Below, piece after piece: positions 1 to 12,000 of a DNA stretch of 64,000 bases (positions are counted from its first letter, which is position 1; every line of letters begins with the position of its first letter). The position numbers were made by a program, and so were the translations under genes. The notes under the pieces are model-generated. The model was not told where the DNA came from. It saw only the letters and a list, made by a program, of their open reading frames with translations, and made no database searches. Origin of the DNA: Brassica napus (taxonomy: Eukaryota; Streptophyta; Magnoliopsida; Brassicales; Brassicaceae); contig NC_063444.1 in assembly GCF_020379485.1 (NCBI RefSeq), positions 3,358,652-3,422,651 on the forward strand, in the 5' to 3' direction.

Positions 1-1200
1 AAAAAGAAGATGATTAATCGACTCCACTGGCCCAACACATCTAGGACAACTCCTATCGGTGCCCAGGTGTCTATACATGAGCCTCTCTGCCGTCGCCACA
101 CATCCCGTGATAGCCTGCCACAAAAAATGTTTCATCTTGCTCGGGGCCTTTATCTTCCACACATGGCTCTGTAGGCCTGTGATACTTGGTTCTATAACGT
201 CTTCATGTGAAAGACTCAACTTGATCGATCGGAGAAGGTCATAACCGGTTTTAACAGAATACACCCCTGATTTTGTGTGATTCCAAACATATCCATCCGG
301 AGAACGAGAGCGAGAAGGTTTTAGCCCAAGTATCAAAGGAATATCATCTGGGTGGAAGAACTCCCGTAAAAGTTGTGTATCTCACTCCTTGGTATCATTC
401 CTAATAAAGGACTGAACAAGAAGTTGGGGTAGTCTGTATACAATGTGGTCAGCAGGTCTAGGTGGTCGAGCCACTTTATCTGGAACCCAAGGCTCACTCC
501 AAACCCTCGTGTCTCGATCCGTACCAATTGTTTTCCGTAGACCCGATATGAGTAGAGGTTTTGCCGCTATAATACTACGCCATCCATATGATGGTGAGTA
601 TGTACGCCGATCTTCTAATGGAGAGGTGTGATTGTAGTATCTCCGTTTTAAAACACGTGCTAGTAAGGAGTTTGGATAATGAATTAGTCTCCACAATTGT
701 TTTGCAAGAAGAGCTATATTGAAGTCATGAAGATCTCGAAAGCCTAGTCCCCCCGAATCTTTAGGGGTACAGATCTCGTCCCATGCTATCCAATGTAGGC
801 CTCTGCTGTTCTGTTTATAGCTCCACCAAAAATTAGACGTCGTACTCTTTAATTTATCAGTAATGCCTTGTGGGAACAAGTAACACGACATCACAAATGT
901 CGGCGCTGCTTGAGCCACAAATTTGACTTGAACTTCTTTTCTTCCTTTAGAAAGGAGTCTCGATGGCCAAGTGTTGACTCGCCCATTGAATCGATCTTGT
1001 ACAAATGAGAACACTTTCATCTTCGAGCCACTGATTTGTTCCGGTAATCCAAGATACATCCCCATACCGCCTTCTGAAGAGAAACCTAAGACATTTTTAA
1101 TATCTTGCTTCCGAGAATACTCGACTCGGTTTCCAAAAAACATCGATGATTTGGACGTATTTAGTCGTTGTCCTGATGCCTTCCCATATTGGTAGTCCCA
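1..1200 (-). mobile_element. 5'-truncated LINE (non-LTR retrotransposon) fragment, reverse transcriptase C-terminal part
   Basis: Read right to left, the minus strand is open from about 1200 to the window edge. It encodes the region after the reverse transcriptase catalytic core (YGKASGQ, YLGLPE, GGLGFRDL, WRLIHYP), then the zf-RVT segment (FLWQA, then CPRC at about 20-160). This order is typical of plant LINE ORF2. The only break seen is one in-frame TGA at 382-384, where family members have Trp before DTQLL; the same frame resumes directly after it. The upstream half of ORF2 is missing and similarity stops near 1200, so the copy is 5'-truncated. Its 3' end lies left of the window. It is antisense to KAT3. 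Confidence 0.85.
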
Positions 1201-1557
1201 ACATTGGTCTTTAGTGTTTTTGGTGTGGGGCCCACCACATTTTTCTAAGAACTTTGCTCAAATGTTCCTAATTAAGAAACGTCCCAAGGGTTGTCCCTAA
1301 CTGTTTGCGGGCCCCACTGACACGTGGCGGTCCACAATTGGTTCATCATTTTTTTATTAAATAAAAAAAAAAAAAAAATTAAGGACCAAAAAATGTCCCA
1401 GCCATAATCATGCCCTAAAGACTACCTAGTTATAACTTACATGGAAAAATAAGTAGCTTCATTATATACTCACGTCCTGGTTATGATTTATTTGACGTGA
1501 GTATATTAATATAGTTAAGGGTTGAGATTAATATGGAATATGTGAAGCCATTGTCAG
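1201..1557. other. Non-coding stretch between LINE and first visible KAT3 exon
   Basis: I see no coding exon here on either strand. It holds GC-richer sequence with GGGCCC motifs (about 1230-1330), a 16-base A run (about 1363-1378) and AT-rich sequence ending in a splice acceptor (CAG at 1555-1557). The GGGCCC part could be an old non-autonomous transposon, but I could not define its ends. It is probably part of KAT3 intron 1. Confidence 0.5.
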
Positions 1558-4500
1558 GTACTTGAAGAGCTTGGCTTTTGTGATGGACGTAGTATCAACG
1601 TTACCGATTCAGTTCATTTATAAAACTGTCACCGGAAATAGCGGACGAGGCCAAGCTTTTGGCTTCCTTAATTTGCTCCGCCTCTGGCGTCTCCGTCGTG
1701 TTGCCGAACTCTTTAAAAGGTGTATATAGTTTTTAGACACATGTATATGTTTTGGACATTATAATACACATATTCTTCATAAGTCATCATATAAATGTAT
1801 CTCTTTTTCTTGTTACAGGCTAGAGAAAGACACACTTTTCAACTACTTCGTGATCAGAGTCATTAAGCTTCTTTGCGTAAGTTCCACGTGACATGTGATC
1901 CACATACACTTGTTATAAGTCGATACCGGCATATATGCAGATTGGTTACTAGCTAGTCTCGAACTTGGTTGGCTTTTTATCCATCTTTTTTCATAATTTA
2001 TTTTTAGGTAACGATATTTTGGGTACACATTGGGGGTTGCATTTTATTCTGGATAGCCTACCATTATCCAAGCCCTGTAGATACATGGATAGGATCACAA
2101 GTTGAGGATTTCAAGGACAGAAGCATATGGCTAGGGTACACTTACTCAATGTACTGGTCCATTGTCACACTCACCACCGTGGGTTATGGCGATTTGCATG
2201 CGGTTAATACACGTGAGAAGACGTTCAACATGTTCTACATGCTTTTCAACATTGGTCTCACCGCTTATATCATCGGTAACATGACCAATCTTGTTGTCCA
2301 TGGCGCTCTTCGTACATTCACCATGGTACGTTCTTTCATTACAATCATCACTTCTTTCATTGCATGGTTTCTTTCACTAAAACCAAATGGCTATAGTTAC
2401 TCTAAGAACAAAGCCGTATCTGAGATTTAAGAAAGCATAAACATTTTGAGATTAATCTTATTAAATAAAAAATTCAACAATTTGGAGATCATGCGACTTA
2501 TATATAATAGCTCCAACGAAGACTAATGGTTTCATCCGGATGTAACCAAAACCGGCCACGCTTAACAAATTATTCATGTTGTTGGACAGAGAAGTGCATT
2601 CAATCATATATTGCGGTACACAAGCAAGAACAAGTTACCGGATATGATGAGGGATCAGATGCTTGCACATATGCAGCTCAAGTTCAAGACTGCTGAGTTA
2701 AAACAAGAAGAGGTTCTCCAAGACTTACCTAAGGCCATAAGATCAAGCATTAACGAGCATTTATTCCGCTCGGTCATAGAGAATGCTTATCTTTTTAAAG
2801 GATTACCTGATGGCCTCATCGTTCAGATGGTGATCCATCAACAAGTCCATTTTATTTTTGTTCCTTGTTAAAGAAGGCATTAACTAATTGTTCCTGTTTG
2901 TTTTTGTAGGTTTCTAACATAAAAGCAGAGTATTTTCCGCCTAAAATGGAGATGATATTACAAAATGAGATTCCAACGGATTTCTACATACTTGTATCTG
3001 GAGGAGTGGTATGTTATCTATGTCATATACATTCTCAAAATATATATAACTTGACTTCAGTTGATAAATATAATTTATTTTGAAATCACAGGAGATAATT
3101 AGATCCAAGGGTGCAAGTGAACAGGTAAAACTCTAAACCATTACTTTTTAGTTAAAATTAAAACACATTTATTTACACTCAACATTGATATAGAGAATTA
3201 AGAATTGATTTTATAAATGGCGATGAAGGTATTGGCGAAGTTAGGTCCAGGGGATATGGCAGGAGAGATTGGAGTTTTCTTCAACATTCCTCAGCCTTTC
3301 ACTGTGAGGACAAGGAGGCTTTCTCAAATTATTCGAATAGGTCATCATAGGTTCAAAGAAATGGTTCAATCTGATATCGAAGACTCCAAAATGATCATCA
3401 CAAATTTCATGACTGCAAGTTCATCAAACTCTTTAGTAACCTTAAACAGTTAAACACATTCAGCAACTAGTGCTTATATTATAAAACTGATAATGTTTCC
3501 TTTTTGTAGTATCTCAAGGATTTAAATGATGACTTGAAGAAAGAAATCCCATTTCTTAGAGATTTATTAGCTAATGCAGATACTCAGGTACACTTTTCTC
3601 AAGGTTACTCCACAATTATCTTTATGGCTAACCAGAAGGTGTTTGGACTTAAATTAGTCTACATTTGACATAGATATCGGTTTAAGGACCATTGATTTTG
3701 TTATAACAAATGCATAGTGCTCACGTAACGATTATCAATTGGTTTTGAGATGAATTCATATATTTTTTTGTGAAAGGAAACGGTTCATACAGAGGAAGCA
3801 CCACAAAGTAACAATGAGGAGATAGTTATGGTGTCGAGAGATGAAAATGAAAAGAGTAAGAAGACAACTTTGTAGATTTGGAATTACAGTTTTTCGCTTT
3901 TTCATTTTTAATTATGTATGTTAGATCATCATCATCCTTCATGGACATTTGAATGCAGAAGAAGAACATAAAAGAGAAGGAGCTCCCATAAGAGTGATAA
4001 TCCATGGACATCCTCCTAATCAAGATAACAACAACAATGGTAGACTTGTCATGTTACCTGATTCTATCCAACTTCTATTCGACTTAGCTGGTCAGTTTCA
4101 CTCTTTCACTACTTATTTTTGTTTTCATTTATTTTTATAAAAATATTTTATTTTCAATTCTAAATTGGTATATATTATATTATATATGTGTCTATCGATT
4201 TTTAAAACATAATAAGTTTACGGTATATTTTTTCACTGAATAAATTGTTTCAAACATTCATGTATTTGTATCTTCTTCAATATATATATTTTTGGATTAT
4301 TATATCATTATTAAAATCGTAACTATATATATAAAGATTAGTAAAATATTGTTTTACTGTCATATTCAAAGATATTGTAACATTTCACAAATTTAGAAAG
4401 TTTTTAAAAAATTAAACTTTTCGCTTCATAGATTTATATTATCGAGTAAATAATTAAACATTTAGTTTTTGTTTAATTTTTAAAATTAACTATATAGTTT

Positions 4501-5147
4501 AAAAATTGTTTTCATTGGTTTAAGGTAGTAAAGATTAATCATTGTTAGATAATATAATTTTTGTTATTTAAAAAAATCTTTATAATTTCAAAAGTTTAAC
4601 ATCGACGAATATTTAAATATTTAACATATGGAGGTATAGTATTACAACATTAAATTATATATATTTAATTTATACTATCTATAAATCCAATAGATCATCT
4701 ATTGTTTAAATCTAATTATTGATAGCCCGATAAAAATATCTGGTAGATCAAAAATTTAAATGATAAAATTAGAGATTAAATGTAACAAGATTTTTTATGA
4801 ATAAGTCTATTAGGTCTATTTTTTAAAAAATCACACATAAATCAAAGCTGTGAATTCTATTTTAACGTATAAAATATTTTTAAAATATACTTATTTGGAG
4901 ATTATAAAAAGCGACCGTCCGTCCGGTTATGCTTTCCATATTATAATCATTTACTTTTATCAATATGTGTAGATGTATATTAAACACAACACTGCAATTG
5001 TTGGATTGTGATTATTAAATTTGTATTAACTTTAATGGTGCAGAGAAGAAGTTCGGGAGACGAGGAAGCACGATTGTGATGGCAGATGGTGCACATGTTG
5101 AACAGCTTGATGCTCTCCGGGAAAACGATAATTTATATATTTTCTAA
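1558..5147 (+). CDS. KAT3: KAT3/KC1 Shaker-type potassium channel regulatory subunit (exon 2 onward)
   Basis: Exons: 1558-1719, 1819-1876, 2008-2325, 2590-2829, 2910-3008, 3092-3124, 3229-3414, 3510-3587, 3777-3855, 3959-4090, 5044-5147 (stop TAA). All junctions keep frame, giving about 495 residues. In order they encode the arginine-rich S4 ([10 protein letters not shown]), S5, the pore with GYGD (about 2182-2193), S6, a cyclic-nucleotide-binding-like domain (EYFPPKME, then [20 protein letters not shown]), and the C-terminal KHA domain ending in ENDNLYIF. The match to Arabidopsis KC1 is close. KC1 is a silent plasma-membrane subunit that assembles with AKT1 or KAT channels and shifts their voltage gating. 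The first exon (N-terminus through S3, about 165 residues) is not in the window, and a LINE lies directly upstream. The intron after 3414 uses a GC donor. The last intron (952 nt) is unusually long and AT-rich. Confidence 0.92.
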
Positions 5148-6067
5148 CTAATATAAATAACAAATATATTACAATTTTCACTTCCCACATACATCTCGAA
5201 AGTTAATATATGTGTCCGTCTTTCATATATAAAAAGAAGCAAATTAAGATTGTATATGTTCAGTTCAATTATCAAAATCTATTATACGATGAACTTTATT
5301 CTTTTCTTTTGGTTTGAGGTCTTGAACTCTAATTATTTCAAATTTCAGATTGCATCTGTATGCAACAAAGTTCATATGATCATTACTTATTTTAACTATA
5401 GTTTTGTTTTGAATTTTGAAAATCGCTATATACAAAATTATTTATTGACTTATGTGTCCTTTCCTTTGGTCTATGTATTATCTTTCTTGTGTTTCTCCTT
5501 ATTTAAATCAAAGTTGGACCTCTTTAATTAATTTGTTTTTACAAATGATAAATTCTCAAAAAACTATTTAATGATCAAAAGTCAAAACAATTCTCCGTAA
5601 AACCTAACCGTAAACGTCAGTTTATATTAAAAAAACACTCTGAAAGGTTAAGATGATAACAATAGTTAAGAAAACAAATTTAAAGAAACGAATGGTTATT
5701 CGTATAATTTACGCGGCACTGTATATTAAGATTTTATTTTGTCCCTTCGACAACATCCAATAACAAGCTTTATCAGAAAGAAAAAAAATTCTTAGTTCGA
5801 GCTTAAATAAAACACCCACACAAAGTGAAAACCAAAATGGATTGGATAAAAACTCTTTTATATAATTCTTACGAAAAAAGTGGAGACTATTATCTAAACA
5901 CTCTTTCAAATTGAAGTGAAACTTCTGATGTAGTAGTCTATGCCCTCTCTTCACTTTCAATACTTTTCAAGTAGCCAGATTAATGTTTTTTTACCGTTCT
6001 ACGCTTTCCTCCTGTAAGCGGAGGACATTGAGAGAGACTTTTGTAAGGAGTCCTAGAAAACAGATGA
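5148..6067. other. Intergenic region between convergent KAT3 and SEC24 genes
   Basis: This holds the 3' flanks of the two convergent genes. It is AT-rich and has no conserved ORF; the ORFs at 5250-5531 and 5709-5960 have no recognisable composition or motifs. Confidence 0.6.
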
Positions 6068-9000
6068 TCAGTTCATCTTGAGCTGGATTTGGCGATGGAC
6101 TTGAACAAGAAACTCCACATATGATGGGCCGCTTGCTGTCCTGTCCTCTACCATATGTGACAGAAACAGCATTCCTGAAAAGCCAATTGAGGATGAGGTT
6201 TTGTGAAATCAACACTGCCGAGTAAGCAACATTCCATGTTTGAAAGCCAAAATATTTCTGCTAAGCAACTCCTAATCAGCATGATTACGTATAGAAATGT
6301 TTTCCCTATGCATACACAAGTCATTTGCCAAAGAGCTACTAGATAACTCCAAATTCGGAATGTCTCAGGTGCTTAAGTAAAAGACTATGAAACTAGACAT
6401 TGGTACTAGCTGTAGACAGGAGCTATGCTGTTACTATTAGCGTAAAACTGATTCTGTTGCAAACAGAGACATAATAACATGTAGCCTTTTCTAGGTGCAT
6501 GGAGCAACTGAAATTCTATCAAACCAGAATCACTAACCTGATGGATCTCCTTTCTTGCACAATTTGAAGCTGCGTAGAGAAAACAGAAAAGAAGTTGGTA
6601 AAGGATTAGACAGGACACAGTTATCTTCTGCTCAGTTAAGGAAGGAAAAGACAGTTACTGATACCTTAGGTAAGAACATCTTTGCCTCCTTATTTCATTC
6701 ACCACATCATTGAACTTCTTTGATAGCTGATTATCATATTGCTGCAGCACATACTGTAAAGAAAAACCAAATATCTTTGCTTAGTAGGATTTTCACAATA
6801 CCAGAAAAGAGATTTCCCCTTTAATGGTTTTAACACTGATAATGAAACCGTCACAACAGTCATCTGCTATAAAATTTGTTGCAAGTTAATTACGCTACAA
6901 TTTCATGCGCTAATGAAGTTGAGATTACCTGGCTTGGAATTTCAGCAGCTGAAGGAACACCAAAAAGTTTCTGCAGTATACCAGAGTCCACTGATTCAGC
7001 AACATAGAGTAGACCATCTTCACCATTCTCAAGAAAATAGATTCCCTCATTGCTAATGTGTTCACTTGACAATGGGATTGAAGGAGGAAGGACTGATCCT
7101 TCATCGTCCTGATATATTGAAAAGCAAGAATAATCAGAAGTCTCTCACAACGTGAAAATTAAGGCTTGAAAGAGAGATATTAACTGAATGTAGCCGCATC
7201 ATACCTTTGCATCAAGGTCGTGGACAGAGATCATTCTGGGATAAACCAGTGGGACTGCCAAAGGAGTAGATATAGAAGATACATAGTTGATCCAGAACGA
7301 TCGATCATCAATTCTCCCATCCGTCCTTAAACCCACACTTTTGGTCAATGCTAAAGAAAAAAAAACCATTTCAAGGGAAACAACATCAAATTAAAATCTA
7401 GAAGAAGATCCTGACAAGCTTTAAGTAGGCAAAAGTCACAAGAAAATACCGAGAGTATATAATGGCAAGAGCTTGAGCGCCTCAGGAAGAATAAGTTGTC
7501 CAGATGATGTAACTGTGGCACAGAATTTACGGTAGGCATAGAGTGCATTAGTGCAACTATTGATTGCTTGCTCCTTTACCAATGGAAGTGCCTTTGTAGG
7601 GATTTCATTAGCCGCTGCATAAAAAAGAAACCAAACACAGATATTAGCTTATAGTGACAACACTGGCTAGCAGTAGAATCAGCACTGGAAACAGTGACCT
7701 ACCTTGTTTCAGCATACAAGCAAATTGAGAATCCAAATCAGCTGCGCGAAATAAATTACTGAGCAGGTTCGTACAGGGGAGTGATAACGTGGTAACCCTG
7801 ATTCTTCTTTCTCCATATATGGTTGTATACAGAAGGGCGCACTGAAAGAAAAAGAGAGGACGAACCTAGAATCACATCATCTTAAACAAGACAGAGTACC
7901 ATCATTTACACAAGATGCATGTATACAAAAATACACCTGGAAAGAACATTCAGCTCCATCTTGTAATTTGTCATCATGCTTTAATGTCACCATTATAGCT
8001 TTGTCACAGTCAATCTGCATTCGCAAAATCAAGGTTTGTTTGTCAGAACTCAAGAGTAAAAGGAGTTTAGTACCACAGGGAACCTCCTTGTAAACTTGCA
8101 GCAAGATGCACACAGAGTAATGAAGAAATATGTTTTCAATAATATTGACACAAATTCAGCAGATGCACACAATGCTATCCAGAAACTAGTTGGTGAGAAA
8201 AATATAAGAAGGATCCACCCACCGCTGGAAGATCGATATCGGTTGGAATGCGTTTGCAGAAATTCCCTGAATATTCGTGCACTTGAATACCCTACAATTA
8301 TTAGAAACGGCGGTTTACAGAGCCTTGAACTGGCGTATATAGAGTAATGCATGAAGAGAACTCTCTGCCACAAAAATATACCTGGCTGCATCTGACTCGC
8401 ATGACAGCCTCAAAACCCTGCGGCCTAGTTATATTCCACTTAAGATCGTTGTAAAGCTTGGGAGGATCTGAGAGAGCTGAGAAAGGGTAATAACAATACA
8501 CCTGTAGAAAATCGTTTACAAGGGAAAGTTTAAAGTTCCGCAAAAACCAAGGCGCCAACATCCATGAAAAGAAAAATGATAGCCATGAGAGATGCATCAA
8601 CTAAGCAAGACTTTCGCAGACTAAATCAAATGCAGATTGTGTACAAATGAATAAGAACTTGTTAAATACTCATTAAGGACAAGGAATATCGAAATATACC
8701 TGTCCTCCAGTAGTTGTTGGAATGACGGATATTGAAGCCATGTCAACGTAAGCCTGACTTGTGATAAATAAATCTACACAGACCTGAAGCATTTCTGGAT
8801 GTCTTAGATTGCAATTAAGAGAAAATGATACATCATATATTATTGATAAGCAGATAGAAACATCTATCCTACTCGGTATTGGCATACCTGGTATTCAGCA
8901 AATTCGATAGCCATGGTCTTCAGAGTTTTGTCTGCTGGCTGTAATAACTTATGGGCCTCCTGAAATCCAAATTACAGAGCGCTTTAATATTTTGCAATGA

Positions 9001-12000
9001 AATACAACAGCCTCTGAAACAAAGCACGTTTACCTTTTCATTGGCAGACATATTAGCTCTCCCTTCTGCCTCTCTAGAAGAAAGTGCACCGACACCAACA
9101 GAACACAAAACTATCGAGAAAACGGCAAACATATTAGTTAAATGATAGAGGTTCTGAACAGTAAGGTATATTATAAGAAGTGAGATTTGGTGCCTCTAAC
9201 AAATATATGATTTTTAAATGTGCATATATGGATTCTACATAATTGGAGCACATGCATCAGTAAACCTAACGCATACCTGACTGAAACACCATAAGCTTCC
9301 CTCCTTTGCTCTTCATTGCCAAGAAAGCAGCCTACGAGAAAAGGAATTGTTGAGTAGATATTATCCTCAATATTGCTCCCAGAAGAAGAAAGAAACATTG
9401 GTTCACTTGAGATGATTGCAGCACAAAAAGCATGCAAGCTTGGTAACATTGTCCAGTTAACTTGAAATGTCACTTTATTAATTGCTTTAAGCCATATATT
9501 TAACTTATATTCTTTTCAGCCACCTCTAAACTAATTGACAAGGCTACATGCTTACTAAACGGCAAACAAAAGTCGAGGAGGCTACATGCTTACTAAACGG
9601 CAAACAAAAGTCGAGGAGGCTAACAAATTTATCGAGCCTCTACTTGTACAACCAATTAAAGCAGGTAAAGTATCAGCATCTTCAGAAATTCCATACCTTA
9701 ACTGCTGCAGCAAAAGCAGATTCAGGAGTCTTACTCTCCTGAAACATCGTTGGGATACTATCCAGCAAAAGCTCTAGGTGTTCACGGCACTGAATTCCAA
9801 CAGAGAAATTAGGACAACGAATCTCAAGAATAGCAGACAGCTTATATAACACAAATAGAAAATAGATGGCCGAAAACTTACTTCAGATAGCTGAACAATG
9901 ATATCTGTTTCTAAAGGTGTATAAACATCTTGCACATCAGGGACAATGAGCATCAGTGGCTGCACATAAACAGAGACCATCAAATTCACAGGCAGTTGTA
10001 ATCAGTTGTCTAGTAGTACAAAGATCCCAGGAAGAAAAGAGATAGCACCCATTCCAGAAATAGCATCAAAGGAATGCAGTGTTCAACTATTAATTGGCAA
10101 TAACTTTTATGGCATCATAATAGAATGTATAAGATTTATCGTGACAATGCAAAGACTTTCACGTGAAGTAACGGATAGATAATACAATTTTTGAGCCAGT
10201 AGCCCAGTGACCCAAAAGAATTAGTTGTAGTATTATGATGATTGATGAGTGATAGTTGTGATCCTAAGAGAACAGATGATTTTTTTCCACCCAACAATTA
10301 CAAAAGAATGAAAAGACTAGTGCAACAATTCACCTGCTGCAGTGCACGTTTCAAATTATAAAAGTGGATTGTTGAGTCGAATGTAGCAATTCCAACAAAT
10401 GTCCTAGGACCTTCCTGCAAACACATACAGAGATTTTTTTTTAAATGTCTGCTAACAAAAGTTCACAGTCTCATTAAACATGAGGTACAAACGTTAAAAG
10501 ATATGCAGCAGAAGTTACTTCTTAAATGATTCAATAACGCCTTAGTATGCAAAGGAGCGTGATTAAAACAGCAAATACAAACTATTAATAAAATGGCAGT
10601 TATTAACAATACCATCAACTTAGTAATCTTTAGGCACATGTAAACCAAATATATGTCGAGAGATATTGTTGACTGTTCTGCATCGAATATTCAACTACTA
10701 TAGAATGTTGGGAACTTACAGGCAGGTCTGAAAGGACTTGCTGGATTGCACTGCAAGCAGCAGCAGTAGCACCTGTTTGTATCGCATTCATTGAGACATC
10801 AATCAGGAAAAAATACACTGCTGGCATCGGATCCCGCACCTATTAGAAAAGATAACAACATCAAGCTACGTCCATTATCTTCTCCCAAAAGGACGTCAAT
10901 ACAATTATCTAATCTAGATAGGTAATTTAGGTGGTGGTTCACTAGATCAACATGAAAGTAAATATAGAGAAATATAATTTTCTACCATAGTAATAGGTAA
11001 AACACAAAGCCAGACGACAACCATCTATCCAAAAGAAAGGTAGATTCCAGACTGTATAAAACAATCTGACATCTGAGGGAAAAAACCCACGGAATTTCAC
11101 TTTTATAACCAGAAAGTTTTCACAAGCTAACCATGTATTCTTTTGTTGCAACAAACTCGACGGTTCCCCTACATAGCTCAGGTCTATCATCAGCATCCCT
11201 ACGTCTACCATCTGGACCCAGATTACAGTGATAGTCACGGGGAGTCTCATCAGTGTATCCTGTGCAAGAAGACAGTTGATGAGGAAATGGATCACGAAGC
11301 AAACCACATCATCAGAATCTCAAACGATTATGACAATAACTAATATAAAGAGTCTCTCTTAAACTCCCACAATAAGTGTAATACTGTAATTTAGGATCAC
11401 AGAATAGATCTTTTAAACCAGGACGGTGAATGAAAAAAATGCCTGTCAAGGATTCTAGCTCAGAATATTCAATTATAATATAACTTGATACATACAATTG
11501 CAGTTCCCCCGCTATAACTTCAGATTGTGTGGCTTGCATTAACTGAAAACAGAAACACTTACCACAGAAATTACAGGTGAACTTCCTTCCTTGGTCAACG
11601 AACCTCATGAAAGGATTTATGTAGCCCTTACAGCGCGAACATCGAACAGGTCCACCCTCACCAAAGTCCACAACCTGCACCACGGAATAGGTTAGCGCTA
11701 CAAGGAATTGATTCTTTCAAAGATGTAAAAGAAAACTTATGTTTCAAACACAAAATTATCGGCGTCACAAAGAACTATAATGATAACGGTAAACACAATC
11801 AGTAAGATGAAAGGGAGATTGCGTATACAAACAGAAAAGCATTAAAACCGAATGCTTAAGCGCTTTGTTTGGTCAGACAAGGCTTACTTGTATAGGCTCT
11901 TCAGATGGATGAGGAAGCGCCAGCGGTTGGACCATCAACGCCAGTTGCATTCCAGATGTAGATAGAAGATCAACCGTACATGGGATCTATTACAGAAAAG

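Noticed and set aside
1201..1557. KAT3 first exon
   Set aside because: I looked for the segment preceding YLKSLAF and for the N-terminal S1-S3 coding sequence; nothing in any frame matches.
9548..9777. Plus-strand ORFs with the repeated LTKRQTKVEEA motif
   Set aside because: They come from the 38-bp tandem duplication in an intron and antisense exon sequence of SEC24.
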